A stretch of 15,798 nt of DNA, from contig JAKAMV010000128.1 of assembly GCA_021812735.1 (NCBI GenBank), forward strand, positions 1-15,798. The letters run 5' to 3'. Under the pieces are notes generated by a model, which saw only the letters and a list, made by a program, of their open reading frames with translations, was not told the DNA's origin and did not search any database. Position 1 is the stretch's first letter. Each line of letters starts with the position of its first letter. The position numbers and the translations under genes were made by a program. Below are positions 7,462-14,884 of the stretch, in pieces. The DNA comes from Chloroflexota bacterium. Lineage in GTDB: Bacteria; Chloroflexota; Limnocylindria; Limnocylindrales; CSP1-4.

Positions 7462-7806
7462 TCAGGCGCTGGCTGTGGGACCCGGAACGACGACGTGCTC
7501 ATCGGTGTACAGGTGGATCCGGACCTCTGCGAACTGGTCGGCATCCGCACCCGCGGCCGCCCCCACCTCGCTCGCGAAGGCGGCCTCCATGGCGTCGATG
7601 CTCTCCCACCACATCTCCGCGGTGCCGTCGTAGAGCGGTTCCTCGCCGCTGCCGACCGGTTGGCGGGACGTGGCGATGTTGATACGGTATCCGAGCAGGC
7701 CGGGCAGCTGCGCCGAGATCCGGGTGTGATCCTCCAACCAGCGCCGGGCGAATTCCTCCCGTGTCAGATGCGGCTTCCGCTTCAGCAACGCGACCAGCTT
7801 GACCAT
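7462..7806 (-). CDS. EthD-family dimeric alpha/beta-barrel protein
   Basis: A 114-residue protein of the EthD / dimeric ferredoxin-like barrel type. The start MVKLVALLKRKPHLTREEFARRW, then the DHTRI and LPGLLGYRINI segments and the later DGTAEMWWESIDAMEAAFAS follow the EthD pattern. The ATG at 7806 is preferred over one eleven codons upstream because GGAGG lies six bases before it. It sits between lacI (29-base gap) and the kinase gene (50-base gap) and is probably co-transcribed with them. EthD-type proteins take part in diverse oxidative and ring- or aldehyde-modifying pathways, and some act as small isomerases or mutarotases. Its role in a sugar-phosphate locus is not known. Confidence 0.78.
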   Translation of the reverse strand: MVKLVALLKRKPHLTREEFARRWLEDHTRISAQLPGLLGYRINIATSRQPVGSGEEPLYDGTAEMWWESIDAMEAAFASEVGAAAGADADQFAEVRIHLYTDEHVVVPGPTASA

Positions 7807-7835
7807 CCTGTTCCTCCACAGATGTGCATCGAGGA

Positions 7836-8990
7836 TCAAAGACCCGACTGCCCATCGGCGGCGGGCGTCGGCGCCCCCGCCGGATATGCTGGACCCGTGC
7901 CCTGGCGCGCACTCACACCCCCGGACGGCGACGCCGCGCCCGCGGAGGCCGGCTCCTCCGCCGGCGCCGCGCAGGAGCCACGCACCGTCAGGCGAGTCTC
8001 CAGCACGATCTTCCGGGGGGCGGCCTCGCCTGTGTTCTCCATGCGGAACTTGAGCAGCCGCATCGCCAGCACGCCCTGCTCGGTGCTCGCGCGCGAGACA
8101 ACCGTGAGCGGCGGGTGCGTCAGTTCGGCGAGCGCGAGGTCGTCGAAGCCCACGAACGACATCTCGTGCGGGATACGGATGCCCAGGTTGTGCATCGCAC
8201 GCAAGGCGCCGATCGACATGAGGTTGTTGGAGACGAAGAGCGCCGTGGGGGCGGGCCGCACCGCGAGCAGGCGCAGGGCGGCCTGGTAACCGCCATCCTC
8301 CCGGAAATCCGCCACCTGGAGGTACCGTTCGTCCAGCTCGAGGCCGCGGGCGCGCAGCCCCTCGCCGAAGCCCTCGTACCGCTCACGGCCGGGTGTGGTG
8401 TCCAGGGGGCCGGAGATCATGGCGATCCGCGTGTGGCCCAGCGAGACCAGATACTCCGCCGCCTGGGCGGCCCCATTGACGTTGTCCACCAGGACCACGT
8501 CGAACTCCTCGGCCTCGATGCGCCGATCGATCAGGACGACGGGCACCCGGCGGGCGCGCAGCATCAGCGGCGCGTCCGACCATTCGGCCGCCGGCGCCAT
8601 GAGGATCCCGTCGACCTGCTTCTGCAGGAGGATGTTGACGACCGCACGCTCGCGGTCCACGTTCTCGTCCGTGTTACAGAGCAGGAGGCTGTACTCGCCT
8701 GCCCGCATCACCGACTCGACGCCCTTGACGACGTCGGCAAAGAACGGGTTCGAGATATCGGGGACAAGGACACCGATGGTGCGCGTCGAGCCGGACTTGA
8801 GGCTGCGCGCCAGCTGGTTCGGGCGAAACGCCAGCGCCTCGATCGCTTCGTCGATACGGCGCGCTTCCCGGACGCGGCTGCCGTTGAGGTAGCGCGAGAC
8901 GGTGGCCGTCGCGACGCCGGCCCGGGCGGCGACATCCTTGATCGTCGCCGGTTTCTGCGGGGCTGGCGGGCTGACTGGTACCGATTTCAC
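7836..8990 (-). CDS. LacI-family transcriptional regulator
   Basis: A 384-residue DNA-binding repressor of the LacI/GalR family. The N-terminal helix-turn-helix and hinge read ATIKDVAARAGVATATVSRY (about residues 15-34), then RPNQLARSLKSG. The ligand-binding core follows: TIGVLVPDISNPFFADVVKGVE, DGILMAP, VVLIDRR, VLVDNVNGA, GHTRIAMISGP, SFVGFDDLALAELTHPPLTVV. The core ends near LTVRGSC, leaving an unusual ~50-residue Ala/Pro/Gly-rich tail. The GTG at 8990 was chosen because it starts shortly before the HTH and has a TACGAT box seven bases upstream, with no ribosome-binding site; the frame stays open to 9092 but without family sequence. As the first gene of the minus-strand run it is the natural local regulator, sensing a sugar or sugar phosphate. 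Confidence 0.92.
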   Translation of the reverse strand: MKSVPVSPPAPQKPATIKDVAARAGVATATVSRYLNGSRVREARRIDEAIEALAFRPNQLARSLKSGSTRTIGVLVPDISNPFFADVVKGVESVMRAGEYSLLLCNTDENVDRERAVVNILLQKQVDGILMAPAAEWSDAPLMLRARRVPVVLIDRRIEAEEFDVVLVDNVNGAAQAAEYLVSLGHTRIAMISGPLDTTPGRERYEGFGEGLRARGLELDERYLQVADFREDGGYQAALRLLAVRPAPTALFVSNNLMSIGALRAMHNLGIRIPHEMSFVGFDDLALAELTHPPLTVVSRASTEQGVLAMRLLKFRMENTGEAAPRKIVLETRLTVRGSCAAPAEEPASAGAASPSGGVSARQGTGPAYPAGAPTPAADGQSGL

Positions 8991-8991
8991 T
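8982..8991. promoter_or_regulatory. Possible LacI half-site at the lacI start
   Basis: The ten bases AGTGAAATCG (minus strand) are identical to part of the 29-bp repeat at 6403-6431, and include the lacI GTG start codon. The surrounding TGAAATCGGTACCA loosely fits the TG----CG----CA layout common for LacI-family sites. No full second arm is present. Autoregulation is an inference. Confidence 0.4.
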
Positions 8992-8997
8992 CGCTTG

Positions 8998-9003
8998 ATC
9001 GTA
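8998..9003 (-). promoter_or_regulatory. -10 box of a probable leaderless lacI transcript
   Basis: The minus strand has TACGAT, then seven bases, then the GTG start codon. A TANNNT box at this distance puts transcription start at or next to the start codon, as in leaderless mRNAs. A clear -35 element was not found. Confidence 0.45.
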
Positions 9004-9012
9004 GCGGAGCGG

Positions 9013-9240
9013 TCAAGGTCCTGCAGGGCGATTCGGCGCGCCTTTTCCGACGCGCGGCGCGCCGGTCCGCACGACGAACGTGACCCGCGCATGGGGCGCG
9101 ATCGGCGTCACGCTGAACGTTCCGCCCACGGCGGAGGCGGCGTGGGCGACGGCATGGAACACGGCCGCTTGGCCCGCGACGAGCGCCACGATGAGAAGCC
9201 CGCCGCGCGCTGCCGATGGTCCCCCGCGACCCGCCGTCAC
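9013..9240 (-). CDS. Small hypothetical ORF with signal-like N-terminus (doubtful)
   Basis: A 75-codon GTG-started ORF between the peptidase gene and lacI. The middle (GLLIVALVAGQAAVFHAVAHAASA) resembles a signal peptide or single membrane helix, and the codons from about 15 to 60 have very high third-position GC, as in real genes here. The N-terminus and the last fifteen codons look random, no good ribosome-binding site is seen, and no family is recognised. It could be a short exported protein, a gene remnant, or chance. The rest of the 8991-9287 gap holds only the lacI -10 box and an imperfect GC-rich inverted repeat near 9241-9261. Confidence 0.25.
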   Translation of the reverse strand: MTAGRGGPSAARGGLLIVALVAGQAAVFHAVAHAASAVGGTFSVTPIAPHARVTFVVRTGAPRVGKGAPNRPAGP

Positions 9241-9287
9241 GGGTTGCCGCGCCGCCTACCCAGGCGAGCGGCCAGGGGCAGGGCAGC

Positions 9288-11441
9288 CTACGGCCGGATC
9301 CGCTTCTCGCGCGGCAGCGGCGGCATCCCGCGCCGCCCCTGCACCAAGAAGTGCCGGAACCAGCCCACCACCTGCACGATGTTCTCGACGCGCCGGAACG
9401 GGGTGCCGCTGCGCGTCAGTTCGTGTGTCTCCTCGGGGACCCGCATCAGCCGCACCGGACGCTTGAACGCGCGCAGCACCGCGAACAGCTCCTCGGCCTG
9501 CGTGATCGGCACGCGCAGGTCCTGCTCGGCGTGTTGGATCAGGAGCGGCGTCCGCACCCGCTCGGCATGGGCGATCGGGCTGTGCTGCCAGTAGAGCTCG
9601 TGGTCCTCCCAGGGGTTCACGCCGTACTCTTCCGTCCCGAACATCGGACCGCCGATGTCGCCCGAGAGCATCTGCGACGTCATGTCGTTCACCGACCGCG
9701 CCGTCAGCGCCGCCCGGAACCGATCGGTGTGCCCAACGATCCAGCTCGTCAGGTACCCGCCGTACGAGCCGCCCGTCACGCCTAGCCGAGCGGGGTCCGC
9801 CAGGCCGTCGGCCAGCAGGGCATCGAGCCCCGCCATGACGTCCGCCATCGGTCCGTTGCCCCAGTCGCGGTAGTTCGCCCGCACGAAGTCCTGGCCGTAG
9901 CCCTCGGATCCACGCGGATTGCACGCGTACACGCTGATCCCGGCCGCCACCAGGCACTGCCACTCCCAAAACGGCGCGTACCCGTAGAGCGTGGCCGGCC
10001 CGCCGTGGATCTCGACGACCAGCGGCGCCGGACGCCCGTCCTGCGCCGCCCGTTCGTCGTTCGGCCGCGCCGCGGGGTAGAACCACCCCTGGATCCGGCG
10101 CCCCTCCACCTCGTGCCAGCGGGTCTCCGGCGCGACCAGGGCGATCTCCCCCCAGCGCGTCGCCATCAAGTCGCTGACGCGCCGCAGGCGATCGGCCGAC
10201 AGCGGGTCCCGCTGGCCGGCCGCCACCTCCAGGACGACCACCTCCGGGGCGTGCGTGGCATCCGCCACGGTCGCCACGATGCGCACGTCCCCGTGGGCGA
10301 GCGGTACCTGGTGGATGCGCGAGAGGTACTGGCGGCCGAGTGTCAGCCGCTCCACGCGGGCCGTCTCGGCCTCCACCCGCCAGACTTCGTAGCTGCCCTC
10401 GATCGGCGCGGCGAAGGTGATCCAGCGGCCGTCACCGCTCCAGTGCAGCGTGGTCGCGCCGCCCCCGATCAAGTCGCTGCCCATGCTGGCGCCGACCATC
10501 AGGTCGGTCGCGCCGGTCAGGTCCTCGCCCTCCTGCTCCGGTGCCGCCGGGAAGCGCCAGACGTCGCGACGGGCCGGTCCGCGCCCCTGATAGCGGTGCC
10601 CGACCGCAGCGATCCAGCGCCCGTCGGGACTCCACGCCGGCGCCGAGAACTCGCGCCGCCCACGCCCGCCCGTCAGCCGCTCGACCCGCCCGGACTCCAG
10701 GTCGAGCAGGAAGAGGTCCATCTGCCAGTCCAGGTCGTGGTCGCGGTGACGCCGTGACTCGAAGACGATGCGCCGGCCGTCCGGGCTCCAGTCGAAGGCC
10801 CCGTCGTTGTGTTGGCCCCCGGTCAAGCGGCGCGCGGCGCCCGAGTCGGCGTCTACGAGCCAAAGGTGCATGAAGCGGTCGTGCACGAACCCGACGCCGT
10901 TGTACTGGTACTGGAGGCGATCGATGAACCGGTAATCGGACTCCGGCGGTTCGCCCGGCTCGCGCCGCGCTCGCGTCGCCCGGGTGGCCGTCTCGGACGT
11001 GCTGAGCACGCACAAGCGGGTGCCGTCTGGGCTCCACCCCAGGTCCCGCACGTCGTGTGGCAGGTGCGTGAGTTCGCGGGCCTCGCCGCCCGCCAACGGC
11101 AGCACCCAGACCTGCGTCGCCCCGTCTACGAGCTTCTCGTCGCGGTCGGGGAGCGAGCCGCCGCCGCCCGTCTGCAACACCGCCGCCCGGTCGGACAGGA
11201 AGGCGAGCTGCGTGCCATCAGGGCTCCAGCGCGGGTGCGTGTCGTGGCGCGCGCCGAGCGTGACCTGGCGCGCGGGAACCGAGCCATCGGTCGGCGCGAT
11301 CCAGACTGCCTCCCGGTAGTCGTCCTTGGCCGGGCCCACGGCCTTGACCGTGAAGGCGACCAGGCGACCGTCCGGTGACAGCCGTACCTCGGTCGGCACG
11401 CGAAGGTCATACAGATCGGCAGGCAGCGGCGGTCTCGACAT
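9288..11441 (-). CDS. S9-family serine peptidase (prolyl oligopeptidase / acylaminoacyl-peptidase type)
   Basis: A 717-residue peptidase. The N-terminal half is a beta-propeller with repeated SPDG blades (LSPDGRLVAF, WSPDGTQLAFLS, WSPDGTRLCVL, WSPDGRRIVF, WSPDGRWIAA), which filters substrates. The C-terminal alpha/beta-hydrolase carries the triad S559 in GGSYGGY, D641 in HAEQDLRVP and H673 in EETHEL. Size and layout fit S9 acylaminoacyl-peptidase-like enzymes, which remove N-terminal residues or cut short peptides, probably in the cytoplasm since no signal peptide is seen. The start at 11441 (MSRPPLPADLYDLRVP) has AAGGA just upstream and matches the family N-terminus; the frame stays open for 326 more codons antisense to the next genes, which is an artefact of GC richness. 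It appears monocistronic. Confidence 0.93.
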   Translation of the reverse strand: MSRPPLPADLYDLRVPTEVRLSPDGRLVAFTVKAVGPAKDDYREAVWIAPTDGSVPARQVTLGARHDTHPRWSPDGTQLAFLSDRAAVLQTGGGGSLPDRDEKLVDGATQVWVLPLAGGEARELTHLPHDVRDLGWSPDGTRLCVLSTSETATRATRARREPGEPPESDYRFIDRLQYQYNGVGFVHDRFMHLWLVDADSGAARRLTGGQHNDGAFDWSPDGRRIVFESRRHRDHDLDWQMDLFLLDLESGRVERLTGGRGRREFSAPAWSPDGRWIAAVGHRYQGRGPARRDVWRFPAAPEQEGEDLTGATDLMVGASMGSDLIGGGATTLHWSGDGRWITFAAPIEGSYEVWRVEAETARVERLTLGRQYLSRIHQVPLAHGDVRIVATVADATHAPEVVVLEVAAGQRDPLSADRLRRVSDLMATRWGEIALVAPETRWHEVEGRRIQGWFYPAARPNDERAAQDGRPAPLVVEIHGGPATLYGYAPFWEWQCLVAAGISVYACNPRGSEGYGQDFVRANYRDWGNGPMADVMAGLDALLADGLADPARLGVTGGSYGGYLTSWIVGHTDRFRAALTARSVNDMTSQMLSGDIGGPMFGTEEYGVNPWEDHELYWQHSPIAHAERVRTPLLIQHAEQDLRVPITQAEELFAVLRAFKRPVRLMRVPEETHELTRSGTPFRRVENIVQVVGWFRHFLVQGRRGMPPLPREKRIRP

Positions 11442-11466
11442 CGGTCCTTCTCGGTGCGGTGCTGGC

Positions 11467-11503
11467 CCGGTCGGCGACCGGCGGCGCGGGGAGCTTCCCC
11501 GCG
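11467..11503. repeat. Two tandem hairpins in the divergent intergenic region
   Basis: CCGGTC-GGC-GACCGG (11467-11481) is a perfect 6-bp stem with a 3-base loop. Three bases later, CGCGGGGA-GCT-TCCCCGCG (11485-11503) is a perfect 8-bp stem with a 3-base loop. Both lie within 65 bases upstream of the peptidase start. They could be protein-binding dyads or 5'-UTR structures; neither is followed by a T tract on either strand, so a simple terminator is unlikely. Confidence 0.5.
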
Positions 11504-11552
11504 AGTCTATCGCCGGCGCGCGCCGTGGGCGGGATTCCGGTGCGGGCGCGGC

Positions 11553-11558
11553 TACAAT
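11553..11558 (+). promoter_or_regulatory. -10 box of a probable leaderless transcript for the DUF971 operon
   Basis: TACAAT ends six bases before the ATG at 11565, so the transcript would begin at or beside the start codon. No ribosome-binding site precedes the ATG (the intervening bases are CGCAGC), which agrees with a leaderless mRNA. The -35 region (around GGGATTCC) is not convincing. Confidence 0.55.
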
Positions 11559-11564
11559 CGCAGC

Positions 11565-11942
11565 ATGCCCTCCACGTATACGGCCGGCGGCGAGTACCTC
11601 ACACCCACGCGCATCCATGCCGACCGCGCCGCGGGCCGGCTCGAGATCGACTGGGCGGACGGCCATCGAACTGTGTACGAGACGGTCACCCTGCGCTGGC
11701 TCTGCCCCTGCGCCTACTGCCGCGGCGAGGCGGGAGAGCCGGGTTGGCTCGATACGGCCCCGACCCTCACCCCCGACCAGACTCGCCTCGTCGACGTCCA
11801 GCTGGTGGGGACCTACGCGATCGCGCCGACGTGGGGCGACGGCCACCACACGGGGTACTACACCTTCGAGCAGCTGCGCGAGAACTGCCCCTGCCCGGAG
11901 TGCGAGGCGCGCCGCGTGGCGCGCGCGGCCATGGAGCGCTGA
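11565..11942 (+). CDS. DUF971 family protein
   Basis: A 125-residue protein of the DUF971 family. The N-terminal half reads PTRIHADRAAGRLEIDWADG, then the hallmark LRWLCPCAYCRGE. The C-terminal half has the conserved VGTYAIAPTWGDGHHTGYYTFEQLR and ends NCPCPECEA. The two cysteine groups (CPCAYC and CPCPEC) could bind metal. The domain is also found fused to or near proteins of iron-sulfur cluster handling (Mrp/ApbC) and gamma-butyrobetaine hydroxylases, but its biochemical role is not settled. The ATG follows a TACAAT box by six bases. It is first in a five-gene plus-strand run and is followed by the YbjQ gene after 12 bases. Confidence 0.9.
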   Translation: MPSTYTAGGEYLTPTRIHADRAAGRLEIDWADGHRTVYETVTLRWLCPCAYCRGEAGEPGWLDTAPTLTPDQTRLVDVQLVGTYAIAPTWGDGHHTGYYTFEQLRENCPCPECEARRVARAAMER

Positions 11943-11954
11943 AGGAGAGCAGCC

Positions 11955-12299
11955 GTGATCATCAGCACGACCAATTTCGTCGCCGGCTACCGCGTCGCCG
12001 AGACCAAGGGCCAGTGCTTCGGAGTGGTGGTCCGCAGCCGCGGTCTCGCCGGCAACGTCGCCGCCGGGCTCCGCTCGCTCGTCGGAGGCGAGATCAAGGA
12101 ATACACCGAGCTGCTCGAGGATGCACGGCGGCACGCGATCGACCGGATGGTGGCCAACGCGACCGCGATGGGCGCCAACGCGATCCTCTCGATGCGGTTC
12201 GACAGCTCGGAGATGGGCCAGACGATGACCGAGATCGTGGCCTACGGCACGGCCGTGATCATCGAGCCGGGGCAGTCCGGGTACGAGCAACCGCGCTGA
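11955..12299 (+). CDS. YbjQ / UPF0145 (DUF74) family protein
   Basis: A 114-residue protein of the YbjQ family, annotated in databases as putative heavy-metal-binding, and known to form pentamers in structural genomics work. Family sequence is visible throughout: ISTTNFVAGYRVAETKGQCFGVVVRSRG, the central GGEIKEYTELLEDARRHAIDRM, then ANATAMGANAILSMRFDSS and the C-terminal ATAYGTA-type segment VAYGTAVII. The start is GTG, with AAGGAG seven bases upstream overlapping the DUF971 stop region. No enzymatic activity is established for the family. Its place before the polyphosphate genes may only reflect shared expression. Confidence 0.9.
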   Translation: MIISTTNFVAGYRVAETKGQCFGVVVRSRGLAGNVAAGLRSLVGGEIKEYTELLEDARRHAIDRMVANATAMGANAILSMRFDSSEMGQTMTEIVAYGTAVIIEPGQSGYEQPR

Positions 12300-12327
12300 G
12301 CGCGAGTGGAGGCCGGCAGGAGGAGGC

Positions 12328-12711
12328 ATGGGCAGCACGGGCCTCTCGCTGCTGCTGCGGGGCGCGCTCGGCGGCGCGGGTGCGCTCGTCTTCCTGCTGG
12401 GGCTAGCAGCCATCGGCACGGGCGACCCCGTGGCGGGAGCGTGGCTGCTGATCGCAGGCGCGATCCTGATCCTGATCGCGCTCTACGAGCAGACCCGCTA
12501 CCGCGCCGGCGATCCTCGCACGCCGCCCGGGGCCACCGCACCGCCGGGTCCGCCCTGGGCTCCGCGGCCACCGGCCGCAGCGGCGGACGGTCCCGCCCCG
12601 AGCCGCTATCAGCGCACGGACGAGGTGTTCGACGATCCCACCACCGGACAGCGCCTCCGCGTCTGGTTCGATCCGGTGACCGGCGACCGGCGCTACGTGC
12701 CGGAACCCTGA
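12328..12711 (+). CDS. Small two-helix membrane protein with Pro-rich linker and DP-TG C-terminal motif
   Basis: A 127-residue protein of unknown function. Two hydrophobic helices are seen at about residues 8-29 and 34-53. A Pro/Ala-rich linker of ~40 residues follows, then a compact C-terminal tail with two similar units, FDDPTTGQRLRVW and FDPVTGDRRYVPE. The tail looks like a small conserved module rather than low-complexity filler. A strong AGGAGGAGG precedes the ATG. It sits 28 bases after the YbjQ gene and 6 bases before ppk, so it is very likely co-transcribed with the polyphosphate kinase gene. Topology (tail inside or outside) cannot be decided. Confidence 0.8.
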   Translation: MGSTGLSLLLRGALGGAGALVFLLGLAAIGTGDPVAGAWLLIAGAILILIALYEQTRYRAGDPRTPPGATAPPGPPWAPRPPAAAADGPAPSRYQRTDEVFDDPTTGQRLRVWFDPVTGDRRYVPEP

Positions 12712-12717
12712 GACGCG

Positions 12718-14844
12718 ATGACCGCGGTCCGTCCCACCGGCGGTCAGGCCACCGGCACGCCGCGCGCAGGCCGGCGCGATCGCCATGCGTCCACGATGCC
12801 GTATACCAACCGCGAGCTCAGCTGGCTCGATTTCAACGCACGGGTCCTCCACGAGGCGATCGACGAGCGCAATCCGCTGCTGGAGCGGGCGCGGTTCCTC
12901 GCGATCTTCGCCAGCAACCTCGACGAGTTCTTCCAGGTGCGCGTCGCGGGCGTCAAGCAGCAGATGGCCGCCGGTGGCGCTCAGCGCACGCCCGACGGGC
13001 TGAGCCCAGCTGAGACGCTGCGCGCGATCCGGGCGAAGGTGCTGCCGCTCGTCGCGCGCCATTCGGAGGCCTGGGCACACGTACGCCGCGAGCTGGCCGG
13101 GCACGGCATCCGCATCGTGACCTGGGCCGAACGGCCGGAACGGCACCTGGAGCTGCGCCAGCGCTTCATCGACGAGATCTTCCCGGTGCTCACCCCGCTG
13201 GCCGTCGATCCGGGCCATCCGTTCCCCTACATCAGCAACCTGTCGCTCTCGCTGGCGGTCACGGTGCGGGATCCGGAGACCGGCGAACGCCGGTTCGCAC
13301 GGATCAAGGTCCCACCCGTGCTGCCCCGCCTCGTCGAGGTCGGCGTGCGGACCTACATGCTGCTGGAACAGATCATCGCCGCGAACCTCGACGTGCTCTT
13401 CCCGGGCATGGAGATCCTGGAGCACCACCTGTTCCGCGTGACGCGCAACGCCGACCTCTCGATCGAGGAGGACGAGGCGGACGACCTGCTGCTGGCGATC
13501 CAGGAAGAGCTGCGCCGGCGACGCTTCGGTGAAGTCGTGCGCCTGGAGGTGGAACGCTCCATGCCCGCGGAGACCCGCGGGCTCCTCGAACGCGGCCTGC
13601 AGTGCTCACCCGAGGACGTCTACGAGGTGGCGGGGACGCTGGACCTGACCGCGCTCTTCGAGATCGCGGAGCTGGACGTGCCCAACCTCCAGCTGCCGCC
13701 CTGGACCCCCGTCACGCCGCCGCGCCTCGCCCCGACCGACCCGGACGAGCCGGTGGACGTCTTCGCCGCCATCCGCGAGGGCGACATCCTGGTCCATCAC
13801 CCGTACGAGTCGTTTGCGCGCACCGTGCAGCGCTTCGTGGAGCAGGCCGCCGACGACCCCGATGTGCTCGCCATCAAGCAGACGCTTTACCGCACGAGCG
13901 GGGACTCGCCGATCGTCCAGGCGCTCATCCGGGCCGCGGAGCGCGGCAAGCAGGTCGTGGTGCTCGTCGAGCTCAAGGCGCGCTTCGACGAGGAGGCCAA
14001 CATCGGGTGGGCGCGGGCGCTGGAGCGCGCCGGCGCCCACGTCGTCTATGGACTGGTGGGGCTCAAGACGCACTCGAAGACGATGCTGGTCGTGCGCCGC
14101 GAGGGCCGCGGTCTGCGGCGCTACGTCCATATCGGAACCGGCAACTACAACACGAAGACGGCCCGCATCTACGTCGACCTGGGGCTGCTGAGCTGTCGCT
14201 CGGAGCTCGGTGCCGACGTGACCGATCTGTTCAACTTCCTCACCGGGCTCTCGCGGCAGCGCTCGTTCCGTCGCCTGCTCGTGGCGCCCTTCGGCCTGCG
14301 CGAGGCGATGATCGCGCGGATCGACCGCGAGATCGAGCGCCAGGCGGCCGCCGGTAACGGGCGCATCGTGCTCAAGCTCAACGCGATCGTGGACCCCGCG
14401 ATCATCCGCGCGCTCTACCGGGCCAGCCAGGCGGGGGTCCAGATCGACCTAGTCGTACGCGGCATCTGTTCGCTGCGGCCGGGGCTCCCCGGCGTCAGCG
14501 AGACCATCCGCGTCCGCTCGATCATCGGGCGGTTCTTGGAGCACTCGCGGATCTTCTATTTCCGCAACGGCGGCGACGAGGAATTCTCGATCGGATCGGC
14601 CGACATGATGGAGCGCAACCTCGACCGCCGCGTCGAAGCTGTCACACCGGTCGACGACCCTGTGCTCCGCGAACGACTGCGCGAGATTCTCGACGTGATG
14701 CTGCGCGACGATCGGCGGGCGTGGGAGCTGGGGGCGGATGGCGTTTGGCGGCGGGTCGAAACGCTGCTGCCCGAAGCGGCCGGCGTCGACACATTCGAGG
14801 TGATGATGGCGCAGGCACTCGAAACGGCGCAGGGCGCGGAATGA
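12718..14844 (+). CDS. ppk1: Polyphosphate kinase 1
   Basis: A 708-residue Ppk1, which reversibly transfers the ATP gamma-phosphate to inorganic polyphosphate at the membrane. The N-terminal domain opens with the hallmark NRELSWLDFNARVLHEA and FLAIFASNLDEFFQVRVAG; the phospholipase-D-like core has LYRTSGDSPIVQALIRAAE, LVELKARFDEEANI and GLKTHSKTMLVVRRE. The phosphorylated histidine is H471 (YVHIGTGNYNTKT) and the second conserved histidine is H609 (LEHSRIFYF), followed by SADMMERNLDRRVEAVTPV. The ATG at 12718 is close behind the previous stop and lacks a clear ribosome-binding site, so re-initiation is likely; an ATG at 12796 (MPYTNRELSW) is an alternative start and would remove a basic 26-residue leader. 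Length is normal for the family. Confidence 0.97.
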   Translation: MTAVRPTGGQATGTPRAGRRDRHASTMPYTNRELSWLDFNARVLHEAIDERNPLLERARFLAIFASNLDEFFQVRVAGVKQQMAAGGAQRTPDGLSPAETLRAIRAKVLPLVARHSEAWAHVRRELAGHGIRIVTWAERPERHLELRQRFIDEIFPVLTPLAVDPGHPFPYISNLSLSLAVTVRDPETGERRFARIKVPPVLPRLVEVGVRTYMLLEQIIAANLDVLFPGMEILEHHLFRVTRNADLSIEEDEADDLLLAIQEELRRRRFGEVVRLEVERSMPAETRGLLERGLQCSPEDVYEVAGTLDLTALFEIAELDVPNLQLPPWTPVTPPRLAPTDPDEPVDVFAAIREGDILVHHPYESFARTVQRFVEQAADDPDVLAIKQTLYRTSGDSPIVQALIRAAERGKQVVVLVELKARFDEEANIGWARALERAGAHVVYGLVGLKTHSKTMLVVRREGRGLRRYVHIGTGNYNTKTARIYVDLGLLSCRSELGADVTDLFNFLTGLSRQRSFRRLLVAPFGLREAMIARIDREIERQAAAGNGRIVLKLNAIVDPAIIRALYRASQAGVQIDLVVRGICSLRPGLPGVSETIRVRSIIGRFLEHSRIFYFRNGGDEEFSIGSADMMERNLDRRVEAVTPVDDPVLRERLREILDVMLRDDRRAWELGADGVWRRVETLLPEAAGVDTFEVMMAQALETAQGAE

Positions 14845-14884
14845 ACCGCGGCGCTCCCGGCAGGTGCGGCGGCGGGGACGTGCG

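Noticed and set aside
7824..9083. A 419-codon plus-strand ORF opposite lacI
   Set aside because: Its His/Arg/Asp-rich translation is the typical mirror of a GC-rich gene; the minus strand encodes a complete LacI-family protein.
9241..9261. GC-rich inverted repeat after the peptidase stop, considered as a terminator
   Set aside because: Arms match only about 7 of 10 positions and no T tract follows, so a terminator call is not supported.
11442..12419. N-terminal extension of the S9 peptidase frame by 326 codons
   Set aside because: It lies antisense to the DUF971 and YbjQ genes, has no family sequence, and the peptidase has a normal N-terminus and ribosome-binding site at 11441.
12403..13428. 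A 341-codon minus-strand ORF opposite ppk and the membrane-protein gene
   Set aside because: Shadow frame of GC-rich coding DNA; the plus strand carries Ppk1 with its signature motifs.
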